From: PALSA-612 sp963791225
GTDB taxonomy: Bacteria; Actinomycetota; Thermoleophilia; Gaiellales; Gaiellaceae
Assembly: GCA_963791225.1 (NCBI GenBank)
Contig: CAWBRV010000008.1
Location: 1,364,001-1,428,000 of the forward strand
Direction of reading: 5' to 3'
Length of the DNA: 64,000 nucleotides
Part shown: positions 17,693-25,960 of the stretch, piece after piece
How positions within the stretch are numbered: position 1 is the first letter of the stretch
Layout of the letters: the number at the start of each line of letters is the position of its first letter
The notes under the pieces: model-generated
Seen by the model: only the letters and a program-made list of their open reading frames with translations
The model's database searches: none
Told to the model about the DNA's origin: nothing
Position numbers and translations under genes: made by a program

Positions 17693-18085
17693 ATGGCTAG
17701 ATCACTCTTTAGGTTGGCACTTGTCTGTGCGATGTCCGCGATCGTTGCTGGCGGGTTCGCGGCATCCGCACTCTCCTTTACAGATTATGTCAGCAACAAC
17801 ATCTACGCAACCAATGCCAATCTCGGTCCTGGTGGGTATTATTCGATCGGCTTTAACTACCGCACCCAGAACACAGCATGCCGGTCTGATAACTCTGGAA
17901 AGATGTCGGTTAGCTATTACAACACAAACCAAGTACGCGTCACGTACTCGGGTGTCGTTTGGACAAACTGTGGTCAATTCGCTACCGTTGACATCTTGAA
18001 TAACGGTTACTATTCTCCACGCTGCACAAACGAGGGGACGGTTGTCTTTCCCGTGGACTGCGAGGCGTGGAATTACAGCCCATAA
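17693..18085 (+). CDS. Small secreted protein (cassette 3, secreted partner)
   Basis: 130 residues: signal peptide to about residue 27 (ending AASALS), then an Asn/Tyr/Thr-rich mature domain with four Cys, two near the C-terminus. The ribosome site is weak. The signal peptide junction and general make-up match the product of 3269-3655, so the two are probably distant paralogues. The base composition is AT-richer than its surroundings. No enzymatic motif; function unknown. Confidence 0.7.
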   Translation: MARSLFRLALVCAMSAIVAGGFAASALSFTDYVSNNIYATNANLGPGGYYSIGFNYRTQNTACRSDNSGKMSVSYYNTNQVRVTYSGVVWTNCGQFATVDILNNGYYSPRCTNEGTVVFPVDCEAWNYSP

Positions 18086-18091
18086 CGCAAG

Positions 18092-18742
18092 ATGAGATCG
18101 GCCACTTCAATGCTCCGCACACGCATTCTAATCGTGGTCGTTGTTGCGGTCGGCGCGGCGGCTGGCATCAGCTTTGTGTTAGAGCGGACTTCGGATGCTG
18201 GCCCGCGGTTCGATGCGACCGGCGCTTTCGCCGCGTTTAAATCGCTGCCTGCTTCAGCGGCTCCTGACGCCCTCAAAAAGTCGCCGACGTTCGCCGCGTC
18301 GGATCTTGCTCAGACGCGCGTTTTGGGTCAGAATCTGGGGCGTTTTGCATCGGAACTCGTGATCTTTCCATCAAACCAGTCTCACAACGTGTGCATTGCG
18401 TTAGCCCCGGCGGTCTCTACGGATCCCGGTATGTCTTATTGCTACTCGCCAGGCAATCCTTCTGCTCCTTCGGACATCGCTGGAGAGCACTTCAGTGTCT
18501 TGGCTCCAGAGTCGGTGACCCAAGGGCAGGTCGGTGTACAGCTTTTCGGTGTTGCCGACGACGAAGTTGCAAGCGCTCGCGTGCAGGTCGCAGATCAGTG
18601 GCGGTCTGTGTCTATTGTGAACAATGGGTTTTATCTGGATCTTCCCGGAGTTCGCTATGAAGACATGGGTCACTTCGAGGCGACGCTGAAGGACGGGTCG
18701 GTTCAGGTCCACGACATCAAGTCTGCAACCAGACTTCGCTGA
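18092..18742 (+). CDS. Membrane-anchored protein (cassette 3, anchored partner)
   Basis: 216 residues: one transmembrane helix (about 12-30), then an extracytoplasmic domain. It is related to the product of 3637-4317 over the last 120 residues: a Cys strand (HNVCIALAP), a second Cys (MSYCYSP), the SVSIVNNGFY block and DGSVQVHD at the end. It starts six bases after its secreted partner. The conserved anchored domain next to a divergent secreted protein suggests a fixed partner and variable cargo. Confidence 0.75.
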   Translation: MRSATSMLRTRILIVVVVAVGAAAGISFVLERTSDAGPRFDATGAFAAFKSLPASAAPDALKKSPTFAASDLAQTRVLGQNLGRFASELVIFPSNQSHNVCIALAPAVSTDPGMSYCYSPGNPSAPSDIAGEHFSVLAPESVTQGQVGVQLFGVADDEVASARVQVADQWRSVSIVNNGFYLDLPGVRYEDMGHFEATLKDGSVQVHDIKSATRLR

Positions 18743-19094
18743 GCCCAAACGCACGACGCCTCTTCGTGACCGTGCGTCAGGATGCGTGACGAGCGCTGAG
18801 GGGCGCCGACGACGGCTTCGTTGGCCGAATCGATGCAGCCGATGAAAGGTTCGAGCGCCAGGCGCACGCAATCGCGACCCTGGGCCCTGTGATTGAAGGC
18901 TGACTCGGAACCAGCGGCACTATGGAGAGTGTCGATGGCGGCGTCGACGTCGGCCGTGAGCATGAGGTTCGTGCATGATCCCGGTCGAGGCGCGCGGCGG
19001 ATCAATGGGCCTGTCCAGCCCTCCTCCCGCAGCGACCTCGTTCGCGGAGCGGGTCGAGTCTGACGAGCCCCGGCCCGCCCGAGCTACACGTCGG

Positions 19095-19230
19095 TTATCT
19101 AGCTAGGTGGGGGTCGGCGCTTCATCTCCTTCACGCACAACTCGCGGCTGCGCCGACACCGAGCAGCGATGAGCGCATTGCGGTCGAGCGTCTTGCCGGT
19201 CAGCCTCTCTAGATTCTGGATCCGGTCGAA
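19095..19230 (-). pseudogene. Possible PucR/CdaR-type regulator C-terminal remnant
   Basis: The minus strand encodes RIQNLERLTGKTLD followed by a basic tail and stop. The R-I-x-x-L-E-x-L-T-G pattern resembles the end of PucR-type helix-turn-helix domains (RLRRIEELTG). Only this tail is left. Identification rests on a short motif. Confidence 0.3.
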
Positions 19231-19867
19231 CGGCCCGGAAACAGAACTTCCCGATGCCCGATCGGCAGCCAGTCTTCAAGAGCAAGCCAAAGGCCGTGCG
19301 CGGCCCAGATCTCCCACTACGATTGTATTTAGGGAGTTCTGATCAGCCCGTCGGATCACGATGGTGGTCGTGGGGCCTTTCCGCCGGTGCGAAAGATGCA
19401 CTCGACTGCTGCTTGCACAGAGTCGGCAATCACGGTGGGTCTTACTCAACCCAGTGTCTTGACTGGGCCGCGCCTCAGCGGCTGTGCTTTGTAGCTAGAT
19501 GCCGCGGTTGAGTCGGCAAGGCCAGAACTTGCGCCCGGCTCCCTGTCCGCGTCGACTGGCGACCGCGACAGCATCTCCCAGGGGCCTCCGATCTCGGCGG
19601 CGTCGGTCATTCTCCACCGACCTCCGCGTGCGAGCTTGAGCGCCTGTTGACGCGCAGCCGCGTCTTGTTCCTGCTGCCACTCGAGCAGCAGTTGCTCGGC
19701 AGTCGGGTCCTCGTTGACCAGTTTGTCGCCCGCGTTGAGCAGGGCGTAAGGGATCTCCTGCCGTTGCACAGTCTTAGTAAGAGTGAGCGCAGGCGATGCG
19801 TCCTCCCCCGAAAGAGCGAATTTCCTTGCTGAGGTAGATCGGCCCGATGACCTTTTCGTCTAACCGG

Positions 19868-19978
19868 AGACGCGCCGAGCCGGTGTCGCGTGACGAAGTC
19901 AGCCGCCCACGCGCGAAAGCCCGCCGCCCGGTCGATCAGCGTGTTGTCTAGATCGAAGAGGATCAGCCTGCGCTCCAT
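19868..19978 (-). pseudogene. HAD-family hydrolase, N-terminal remnant
   Basis: The ATG at 19978 begins MERRLILFDLDNTLIDR, the HAD motif I with the nucleophile Asp (DLDNT), then AGFRAWAADFVTRHRLGA. After about 37 residues the HAD character is lost, so the gene is frameshifted or fused to unrelated DNA. An ordinary HAD hydrolase would need about 180 more residues with motifs II to IV, which are absent. Confidence 0.6.
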
Positions 19979-20581
19979 CACGGGCGTCGTCGCAGAGCCT
20001 GGGGACACGCCATGGCCAGCTAGCGCGAGGCGGTACCGACAATGCCAATCAGCCTGGCGGCTGCGGCGGGTGGCTCGACCTTCGCCAAGGCCGCCTTGCC
20101 TTTGGCCCTCACGCCCCGCCGTTAGGGGGCATCGCGCCGAGTCCGGGCGGCCGCCGCTTTCCCACAGCGGGCCGGTCGACCCGGCCTCTTCATCGCCGCA
20201 GCGCCCAAGAATCGCGTCCTTTTGCGGTCAATGAGGCGTTTTGGGCTCCTGCGAATCGGGTGTAGAGTCCCGCACAATGCGCGGCGATCGAGACCCACTG
20301 CACCTCTCGTGGGCCGGGACCGTCCTTCGCGTCGTCGGGAGCCCGGCGGGTCGCCGCCCCGCGGACTTCTGCGGTGAAGCTGGAGAAACCGTTTGCGTTT
20401 GTGGCAACATCGCCGCGCGCAACAGCAGGCCTCAGGCTGCCGAAACGTGCGCGCTATAGGCTCGCCCTTTGTCACTCGAGAGGCTCGGCATTCCGAAGAT
20501 CTTGCTTTACATCGATATCCATCGAGCGTTGTAAATACCACATTGGATTTACGCTAGAGGTTTGTAGGAGAATATAGGTTA

Positions 20582-20788
20582 ATGAAAAGCTTCATGCAGC
20601 TCGTAGCCGTCTCCTATCCGGCTGCCCTTTTTGTGGGCGATAAAGATGTTGTCCGGTCAGGTCCGTATGCTCGCTGCGCTTGTTGTCTCCCGCTGAGTGC
20701 CCATTCTGCATCATCGAGCGTGCAAGCGTTGCCGCAGAGAGCGCGGGATACCTCGGAAGGGAGCAACAGTAGGGTGCTGGCTCGATGA
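20582..20788 (+). CDS. Doubtful small frame before purD
   Basis: 68 codons from an ATG at 20582 preceded by TAGGAG at about 10 bases; its TGA overlaps the purD ATG as ATGA. The sequence (MKSFMQLVAVSYPAALFVGDK...) has no known motif. The overlap argues for a real leader gene; the absence of any domain argues against. Confidence 0.3.
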   Translation: MKSFMQLVAVSYPAALFVGDKDVVRSGPYARCACCLPLSAHSASSSVQALPQRARDTSEGSNSRVLAR

Positions 20789-22158
20789 CAGCTGCCGACA
20801 GAGGCGAGCGCGTGTTAGTGGTCGGGAAGGACGGGCGGACCGACGCGATCGCTGCGGCGTGTGAGGCGAGCCCAAGCAAACCCGAACTTTTCGGGTTGAG
20901 TGAGGCCGCAATCCCGGGGCTGGTCGAGAAGTGTAGCGAGCTGGTTGTTGGATCGCTCACGGATAGGGCGCTTCTCCGGCGGCTCGTCGAACGGATTAGG
21001 CCGAGCCTCGTGATCATCGGCCCGGAAGAACCACTTGCCGCTGGCTTTGTCGATGAGCTCGTTGAGCTTGGTGTGCCAGCGTTTGGTCCGGTGAAAGAGC
21101 TGGCGGCGATCGAATCAAGCAAGTCTTGGGCGCGGCGACTTATCGATCGTCATGGGATCCCAGTGAATCCGGAGTATCGCGTGTTCGAGCACGCTGAGGG
21201 GCTGCGCCAATACATGAGCGAGCTCGGTGAGTTCGTTATCAAGCCGGACGGTCTTACCGGCGGCAAGGGTGTACAGGTCTTCGGAGAGCATCTTCATTCG
21301 ATCGAAGATGCACTGAGCTACTGCCATGCAATCCTTGCAAAGCACGGCCGCGTCGAAGTTGAAGAGCGCCTCGAGGGCGAGGAGTTCAGCCTGCAGACGA
21401 TCACGGACGGCGACACCATCATCCATTGCCCGCTCGTCCAGGACCACAAGCGTGCGTACGACGGGGATGAAGGGCCGAACACTGGCGGTATGGGCTCCTA
21501 CTCCTGCCCCGACTTCGGTCTGCCCTTCTTGGACGCCCGTGACATCGAGACCGCGCAGTCGACCAATGAGCAGGTCATCCATGCTTTAGCACGCGAGACT
21601 GGCAAGCCCTATCGGGGAGTGCTCTACGGCGGTTTTATGGCGACGGGCGATGGTGTTCGCTTGATCGAGTACAACGCCCGCTTTGGCGATCCTGAAGCGA
21701 TGAACGTGTTGCCGCTGCTTGAGGCCGATTTCGTCGAGCTCTGTCGAGCCACAGCCGAAGGGAACCTCGGTCGGGTCGCATGCTCGTTCGCTTCCAAGGC
21801 GACCGTCTGTAAGTACGTCGTGCCGGAGTCATACCCGGATGGTCCAGCCACCCGCGCTGCGATCGTTGTGCCCGACGAGTATCGGGAGCGGACAGATGTC
21901 CGCTGGTTCTGGGCTGCGTGTCGGCAGGAGGGCTCCGACGTCCACTTGACCGGCTCCCGCGCTGGAGCATTCGTAGGCATCGGCGACACCCTGGAAGCAG
22001 CTGAACGGGTCGCAGAAGAAGCCGCCTCAGCAGTCGGTGGACCGGTGCGACACCGCGAAGACATCGGCCGAACAGAGATCATCGACGCGCGGATTCGCCA
22101 CATGGAGACACTTCGTGGCCTCGGCGTCTCCGCGACGCATCTGCCCACGCTCGCCTGA
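20785..22158 (+). CDS. purD: Phosphoribosylamine-glycine ligase (GAR synthetase)
   Basis: 457 residues, slightly longer than typical PurD (about 420-440). It joins phosphoribosylamine and glycine with ATP in purine synthesis. Visible: an N-terminal nucleotide-fold start (RVLVVGKDGR), PEEPLAAG, an ATP-grasp domain with FVIKPDGLTGGKGV and LEGEEFSL, DHKRAYDGDEGPNTGGMGSY, and IEYNARFGDPEAM with metal ligands. All key motifs are intact. No other pur gene is near, and the gene lies among remnants and mobile DNA, so it may be a second or transferred copy. A free-standing ATP-grasp role is possible but less likely. Confidence 0.85.
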   Translation: MTAADRGERVLVVGKDGRTDAIAAACEASPSKPELFGLSEAAIPGLVEKCSELVVGSLTDRALLRRLVERIRPSLVIIGPEEPLAAGFVDELVELGVPAFGPVKELAAIESSKSWARRLIDRHGIPVNPEYRVFEHAEGLRQYMSELGEFVIKPDGLTGGKGVQVFGEHLHSIEDALSYCHAILAKHGRVEVEERLEGEEFSLQTITDGDTIIHCPLVQDHKRAYDGDEGPNTGGMGSYSCPDFGLPFLDARDIETAQSTNEQVIHALARETGKPYRGVLYGGFMATGDGVRLIEYNARFGDPEAMNVLPLLEADFVELCRATAEGNLGRVACSFASKATVCKYVVPESYPDGPATRAAIVVPDEYRERTDVRWFWAACRQEGSDVHLTGSRAGAFVGIGDTLEAAERVAEEAASAVGGPVRHREDIGRTEIIDARIRHMETLRGLGVSATHLPTLA

Positions 22159-22213
22159 CCCGAACCGCCAGCTAGCTCGGGGAGCGCTCATTCATTAGTG
22201 TTCGCGCCCGCAC

Positions 22214-22558
22214 ATGCGCTCCTACATCGACGAGATCCGAGGCACCAAGGTTCCGCCCGGCTGGAACTCGCGGGCACTGACTGAGCGGCTGCTTGCTGCG
22301 TCGCGCCGGCACGGCGACACAACTGATACGAGCGGCCGCCCTGACTACGTCGTGCGGTTCGTCGTCAACCAGCAGGCGCCTCCGCTGGAGATGAGCCCGG
22401 CGCTGATCATCGAAGCAAACAACGACGGCATTGCCGTCATCGAGCAGCCGACGAACGGCTCATCGACCACCGTGGCAAGCTTCAGCTACGACGATCCATG
22501 GCTGGACGGCGTCGAGCGCTGCTTCGAGACGTTTCGCACGCGCCTCTCACAAACATAG
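22214..22558 (+). CDS. Hypothetical protein
   Basis: 114 residues, soluble, with no signal peptide. It shows an alternating helix/strand composition (YVVRFVVNQQAPPLEM, PALIIEANNDGIAVIEQP) and ends in an amphipathic helix (DGVERCFETFRTRLSQT). It may be in one transcript with purD, 55 bases upstream. I do not recognise the family. Confidence 0.6.
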   Translation: MRSYIDEIRGTKVPPGWNSRALTERLLAASRRHGDTTDTSGRPDYVVRFVVNQQAPPLEMSPALIIEANNDGIAVIEQPTNGSSTTVASFSYDDPWLDGVERCFETFRTRLSQT

Positions 22559-22709
22559 GCGACCGTCAGCGCGACGGTGGCGCTGATCTCGGACCTTCAG
22601 GACCCACCGCGATGGACACGGCCCGACCTGATGCCGAAGGGCGCGACCTGGCTAACCCACCGCGTTTAGGGGCCAGGAGATGGCCGGTTCTCGCTTGGCG
22701 CGTTCTCGG

Positions 22710-23219
22710 TCATGGTTGGGTTCTCCGCCAGACCTTTCCCTGCGCGAACTGGCGCCATTCAAGTTCGTCGGCCCACGCCTCGGGGTAGCCGACCAGGGTG
22801 GCGATCTCTCTGATCGCTCGTCGAGACTCCAGACGCGCAGTGCTTATCCGCTGCCCGGCTAGAGCGTCGATGAGTGCGCGGACGACCTCGACTGCGGTGA
22901 ACGGTTTCAGGACGTATGAGCTAGCGCCGGCGGCGACGGCCCGTTCGGCGAGTTCGCGTGAGCGGCCGGTGAGCGCCACGATCGGGACATCGCGCTCAGC
23001 GAGAATCTGCTTGGTTGCCTCGACGCCGTCGAGGCGGGGCAGGCTCAGATCGAGTAAGACGATGTCTGGTTTGTGTTCGCGGGCGAACTCGACCGCTTCG
23101 ACGCCGTCGCGGGCGTCGGGGCAAACCGAGAAACCCGCGTCTTCGAGGACGAGTCGTAGGTCGGCTCGGACGATGGGATTGTCCTCCACTGTGAGCACGG
23201 ATGCAGCGGCAGTCGTCAT
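22710..23219 (-). CDS. Response regulator receiver protein
   Basis: 169 residues from the ATG at 23219, preceded by AAGGAGG at 6 bases. The receiver domain (about 5-120) has VEDN, the phosphoacceptor Asp in IVLLDLSLPRLDG, the Thr in VALTGRS and the Lys in VLKPF. The C-terminal about 45 residues (RISTARLESRRAIREIATLVGYPEAWADELEWRQF, in part helical) are not a known DNA-binding domain, though the arrangement resembles a shortened ANTAR region. It is divergent to the ANTAR operon at 23550, with a shared control region. Confidence 0.85.
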   Translation of the reverse strand: MTTAAASVLTVEDNPIVRADLRLVLEDAGFSVCPDARDGVEAVEFAREHKPDIVLLDLSLPRLDGVEATKQILAERDVPIVALTGRSRELAERAVAAGASSYVLKPFTAVEVVRALIDALAGQRISTARLESRRAIREIATLVGYPEAWADELEWRQFAQGKVWRRTQP

Positions 23220-23447
23220 CACTTCCTCCTTCGTTTGGCTCTTAAGACACAAAGAGACCCGGCTTACGTCCGCGGCCTCAGAGCCGAACCACAGCCGCCT
23301 GCAGAGACGACCGTACGTTGGTCAGAGCGTAGCGGAAGGTGTCAGACGACGCGCCGCGTACGCGCTTGGGAGGTGTCCGCCGACGGAGCAGAGCTGCCTG
23401 ATGCGGCGGGCGGGCGCGGCGGCCTGTACCCTGCCGTTAGAGGTCGG

Positions 23448-23463
23448 GCACCGCTGCGGGTGT
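23448..23463 (+). promoter_or_regulatory. Candidate ANTAR-type RNA hairpin
   Basis: GCACC (23448-23452), a six-base loop GCTGCG and GGTGT (23459-23463). ANTAR proteins bind paired hairpins with six-base loops having A at position 1 and G at position 4. This loop has G at 4 but G, not A, at 1, and no clear second hairpin was found, so the match is partial. Confidence 0.35.
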
Positions 23464-23478
23464 CTGGTGTGTGGCTTT

Positions 23479-23519
23479 GGCGCCACGGGAGAGCTTGGTT
23501 CTCCCGTGGCGCCTTTTTT
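23479..23519 (+). terminator. Strong terminator in the leader of the ANTAR operon
   Basis: GGCGCCACGGGAGA (23479-23492) pairs perfectly over 14 bases with TCTCCCGTGGCGCC (23500-23513), followed by six T. It lies only 30 bases before the ANTAR gene start, with no plus-strand gene upstream. It is therefore likely a leader attenuator rather than an ordinary gene end; ANTAR proteins act by preventing such terminators. Confidence 0.75.
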
Positions 23520-23549
23520 GGTGGACGAACGAGCTGATGAAAGGACGAG

Positions 23550-24134
23550 ATGAGCGGCAAGCTGCGAGTCTTGGTTGCCGAGGACGAGACGATCATCCGC
23601 CTCGACCTGTCCCAGCTGCTCGACCGTGCCGGCTTCAAGGTGTGCGCGGAGGCAAGGAACGGCATCGAAGCCGTCGAGCTGGCCCGCATCCACGAACCGG
23701 ACGTGGCGATCCTGGACGTAAAGATGCCAGCGCTTGATGGCATTGAGGCCGCCCGTCGGATTCTGGAGGAGCGGCCGATCCCGATCGTGATCTTGACCGC
23801 TTACCACCAACAGGAGCTGGTGGCTCGTGCCGCTGAGGTGGGGGTGTTCGGCTACTTGGTCAAGCCGTTCCGTGAACGCGACCTGGCGCCGGTGATCAGG
23901 ACCGCGCAGGCCAGACACATCGACCTGCAAGCGGTCCGCGAGGAGGCTGAGACGCTCGCCGACGCGCTCGCGGCGAGGAAAGCGATCGAGCGGGCCAAGG
24001 GCCTCTTGATGGAGAAGGAAGCCCTCAGCGAGCAGCAGGCGTTCGTCCGACTGCGCAAGGCGAGTCAGGTCTCGGGGCGGCCGATGAAGGTCATCGCAGA
24101 CGCGCTGATCGACACGCTGGGAGGTGAAACATGA
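23550..24134 (+). CDS. Response regulator with ANTAR RNA-binding domain
   Basis: 194 residues. The receiver (about 5-122) has AEDETIIRLDL, phosphoacceptor Asp in VAILDVKMPALDG, Thr in VILTAY and Lys in YLVKPF. A linker helix and an ANTAR domain follow (about 130-190, ALAARKAIERAKGLLMEKEALSEQQAFVRLR in part), which binds leader RNA and prevents termination when the receiver is phosphorylated. Upstream is a strong terminator, so the protein probably controls its own operon. It overlaps the next regulator by ATGA. No partner kinase is adjacent. Confidence 0.9.
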   Translation: MSGKLRVLVAEDETIIRLDLSQLLDRAGFKVCAEARNGIEAVELARIHEPDVAILDVKMPALDGIEAARRILEERPIPIVILTAYHQQELVARAAEVGVFGYLVKPFRERDLAPVIRTAQARHIDLQAVREEAETLADALAARKAIERAKGLLMEKEALSEQQAFVRLRKASQVSGRPMKVIADALIDTLGGET

Positions 24135-24646
24135 GGATCCTGGTCTGCGAGGACGAGACAATCATCCGCCTCGATCTCTGTGGACTACTCGAGCGTCACG
24201 ACTTCGAGGTCTGCGGGCAGGCACGTGACGGCGAGGAGGCAATCGATCTGGCCCGATCGCTTGAGCCCGACCTCCTCGTCATGGACGTCAAGATGCCGAA
24301 GCTCGACGGGGTCGAGGCAGCCCGCCGAATCAACGCCGAGCGGCCGGTCCCGATCGTGCTCTTGACCGCCTACAGCGATCGCCACCTCGTCACCCGCGCC
24401 GTCGACGCTGGAATCTCGGGCTACCTCGTCAAACCATTCCGAGAACAGGAGCTCCTACCCGCAATCGAGACAGCAGCTGCGCGTCACCAGGACCTCCTCA
24501 GCGCCCGCCGTGAGCTAGGCCAAAAACCACCAAAGGAACCGCCACTCGACCTCACCGTCATGAGTAACTCCGGCCATCGCTGGCCGCTGCGTATCGAGCG
24601 CACCCCCACCGGCGACATCAACGTGTCCATGCTGACCGACGACTAG
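24131..24646 (+). CDS. Receiver-domain protein lacking the ANTAR output
   Basis: 171 residues. The receiver (1-120) closely parallels the upstream ANTAR protein (CEDETIIRLDL, LLVMDVKMPKLDGVEAARR, LLTAYSDR, YLVKPF), indicating a tandem duplication. After the receiver the ANTAR part is replaced by a Pro-rich linker and a short tail ending HRWPLRIERTPTGDINVSM. With no output domain it may act as a phosphate sink or by protein binding. Its ATG overlaps the upstream TGA. Confidence 0.85.
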   Translation: MRILVCEDETIIRLDLCGLLERHDFEVCGQARDGEEAIDLARSLEPDLLVMDVKMPKLDGVEAARRINAERPVPIVLLTAYSDRHLVTRAVDAGISGYLVKPFREQELLPAIETAAARHQDLLSARRELGQKPPKEPPLDLTVMSNSGHRWPLRIERTPTGDINVSMLTDD

Positions 24647-24724
24647 GCCGACACCGACGAATCGGAGCGCTTTTCACACGTGTCCGCGGATCCCTGGCTG
24701 GCAGGCCACAGAGAAGCAGCGACT

Positions 24725-25072
24725 TCAATCGTCGTCTGGGAACCTCATGCGATAGTGCCCGTGGCGCGTTCGGATGAAGAGAGGTCTTGGACCCTTGGAG
24801 CGAGTTAGCAGATAGTCCGACACGGAGAAGCGGGAGAGACTCCCGCCAAGCAGGGCCTCAACCTCCGCTCGGACTGCCTTCACCGACATCTCTGCTTCGC
24901 TCTGGGCAAGAACTTTGACGATTGCCTTGCTGACGCTGCCGAACTTGCGTCGGCCGTCGGGCCAGCCGGCGGGGGCTTTTGGCTGTAAACCAGGGTCTTT
25001 GCCGACGCCACGACCTGTGAGACACTGGAGAAGGTCCCCCAGGAGGTGGTTTGAAAGTCCTCCACTCAGGAC
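24725..25072 (-). CDS. Winged-helix-like protein, family copy 2
   Basis: A 116-codon open frame from 25072. It matches copy 1 along its whole length (VLSGGLSNHLL, CLTGRG, GWPDGRRKFGSVS, MSVKAVRAEVEALLGG, SRFSVSDYLLTRSKGPRPLF, TRHGHYRM). The conserved N-terminus again has no standard start (ACG before GTC); an ATG inside would give about 60 residues. The block upstream repeats that of copy 1. The frame is undamaged despite the unclear start, which suggests the reading frame is, or recently was, under selection. Confidence 0.55.
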   Translation of the reverse strand, partial: VLSGGLSNHLLGDLLQCLTGRGVGKDPGLQPKAPAGWPDGRRKFGSVSKAIVKVLAQSEAEMSVKAVRAEVEALLGGSLSRFSVSDYLLTRSKGPRPLFIRTRHGHYRMRFPDDD

Positions 25073-25130
25073 CGTTCGTTGTCCTTATTACATCAACTAC
25101 CCTGCTCTGAGCCCGATTTCCGTGTCCGGT
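25073..25130. repeat. Conserved upstream block, copy 2
   Basis: Direct repeat of 14986-15043, with a handful of mismatches, in the same orientation and same position relative to the winged-helix-like gene. Confidence 0.6.
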
Positions 25131-25231
25131 CGCCCGGCGAGCGAAGGGGTGTTACTCAAACCACTGGCTAGAGCCCGATCGCGGGAGCTGTGAGTTCGGA
25201 GCTGCTGCCGTGCCTTACTGTGTCAGGGAGC

Positions 25232-25960
25232 ATGAGCCACACCGCCACTTGCGCTCTCGATCCTCATCATGTCCATGAGGACGAAAGACCCCAACCTGAT
25301 CATGAGCATGGTCATTCGCATGGCCCTCTGGTCGATCGTTCAATCCTCCGCTCTCGCGCCGGTATCAAGGCCGTTTCGCTCAGTCTCGCGATTCTGACAA
25401 TCACCGCTGTTGCTCAGACCGCGATCTATGTACTCGTCCTCAGCGTGGCGCTTCTGGCCGATCTGATCCACAATTTCGGAGACGCTCTGACCGCAATCCC
25501 GCTTGGGCTGGCTTTCTTCTTCAGGAGCGTCCGAGGCGAGCGCTGGGCTGGCGTGGCAGTCGTGTTGACGATCTTCGTCAGCGCCGTCGTGGCCCTCGTC
25601 CAGACAATCCTCCGATTCATCCACCCGCACACCCTGACTCATCTCTGGTGGCTGGCGGCAGCCGGAGTGATCGGCTTTGTCGGCAATGAGATCGCGGCGC
25701 AGATCCGGTCGCGTGCGGGGGCTCGCCTCAGTAGCCCCGCCCTCGTCGCAGATGGCAACCATGCTCGCGTCGATGGCTTCGTTTCGCTGGGAGTCCTTGC
25801 GAGTGCGGGCGTCGTCGCGCTTGGCGCTCCAGTCGCCGATCCGATCGTCGGCCTCGTCATCACGATTGTGATCCTCAAGATCACCTGGGACTCCTGGCGA
25901 ACGGTTTCCACGACAGACCCAGGCCAGATGGTCGAAGACACGAACGACCACCATCAGTAG
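25232..25960 (+). CDS. Cation diffusion facilitator (CDF) family metal exporter
   Basis: 242 residues from the ATG at 25232; a GTG at 25190 is possible. It exports divalent metals (zinc, cobalt or similar) in exchange for protons. A His-rich N-terminus (HHVHEDE, HEHGHSHG) is followed by six membrane helices. The metal-site motif in helix 2 is ADLIHNFGDALTA; that in helix 5 is ADGNHARVDGF (HxxxD). It lacks the usual cytoplasmic C-terminal domain and ends soon after helix 6, like short DmeF/CzcD variants. The next gene on the same strand starts at 26494. Confidence 0.85.
   Translation: MSHTATCALDPHHVHEDERPQPDHEHGHSHGPLVDRSILRSRAGIKAVSLSLAILTITAVAQTAIYVLVLSVALLADLIHNFGDALTAIPLGLAFFFRSVRGERWAGVAVVLTIFVSAVVALVQTILRFIHPHTLTHLWWLAAAGVIGFVGNEIAAQIRSRAGARLSSPALVADGNHARVDGFVSLGVLASAGVVALGAPVADPIVGLVITIVILKITWDSWRTVSTTDPGQMVEDTNDHHQ

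Larger units (their letters stand above)
18743..20580. other. Long degenerate stretch with gene remnants
   Basis: No intact gene is convincing over 1.8 kb. Recognisable pieces are a regulator tail (about 19095-19230, minus) and the first part of a HAD hydrolase (19868-19978, minus). Other frames give no motif. The AT-rich stretch at 20490-20600 looks like a promoter region. This is probably old, decaying accessory DNA. Confidence 0.5.

Noticed and set aside
24880..25065. A 61-codon minus-strand GTG frame over winged-helix copy 2
   Set aside because: The same frame is interrupted by a stop in copy 1, whereas the frame reported is conserved in all three copies.
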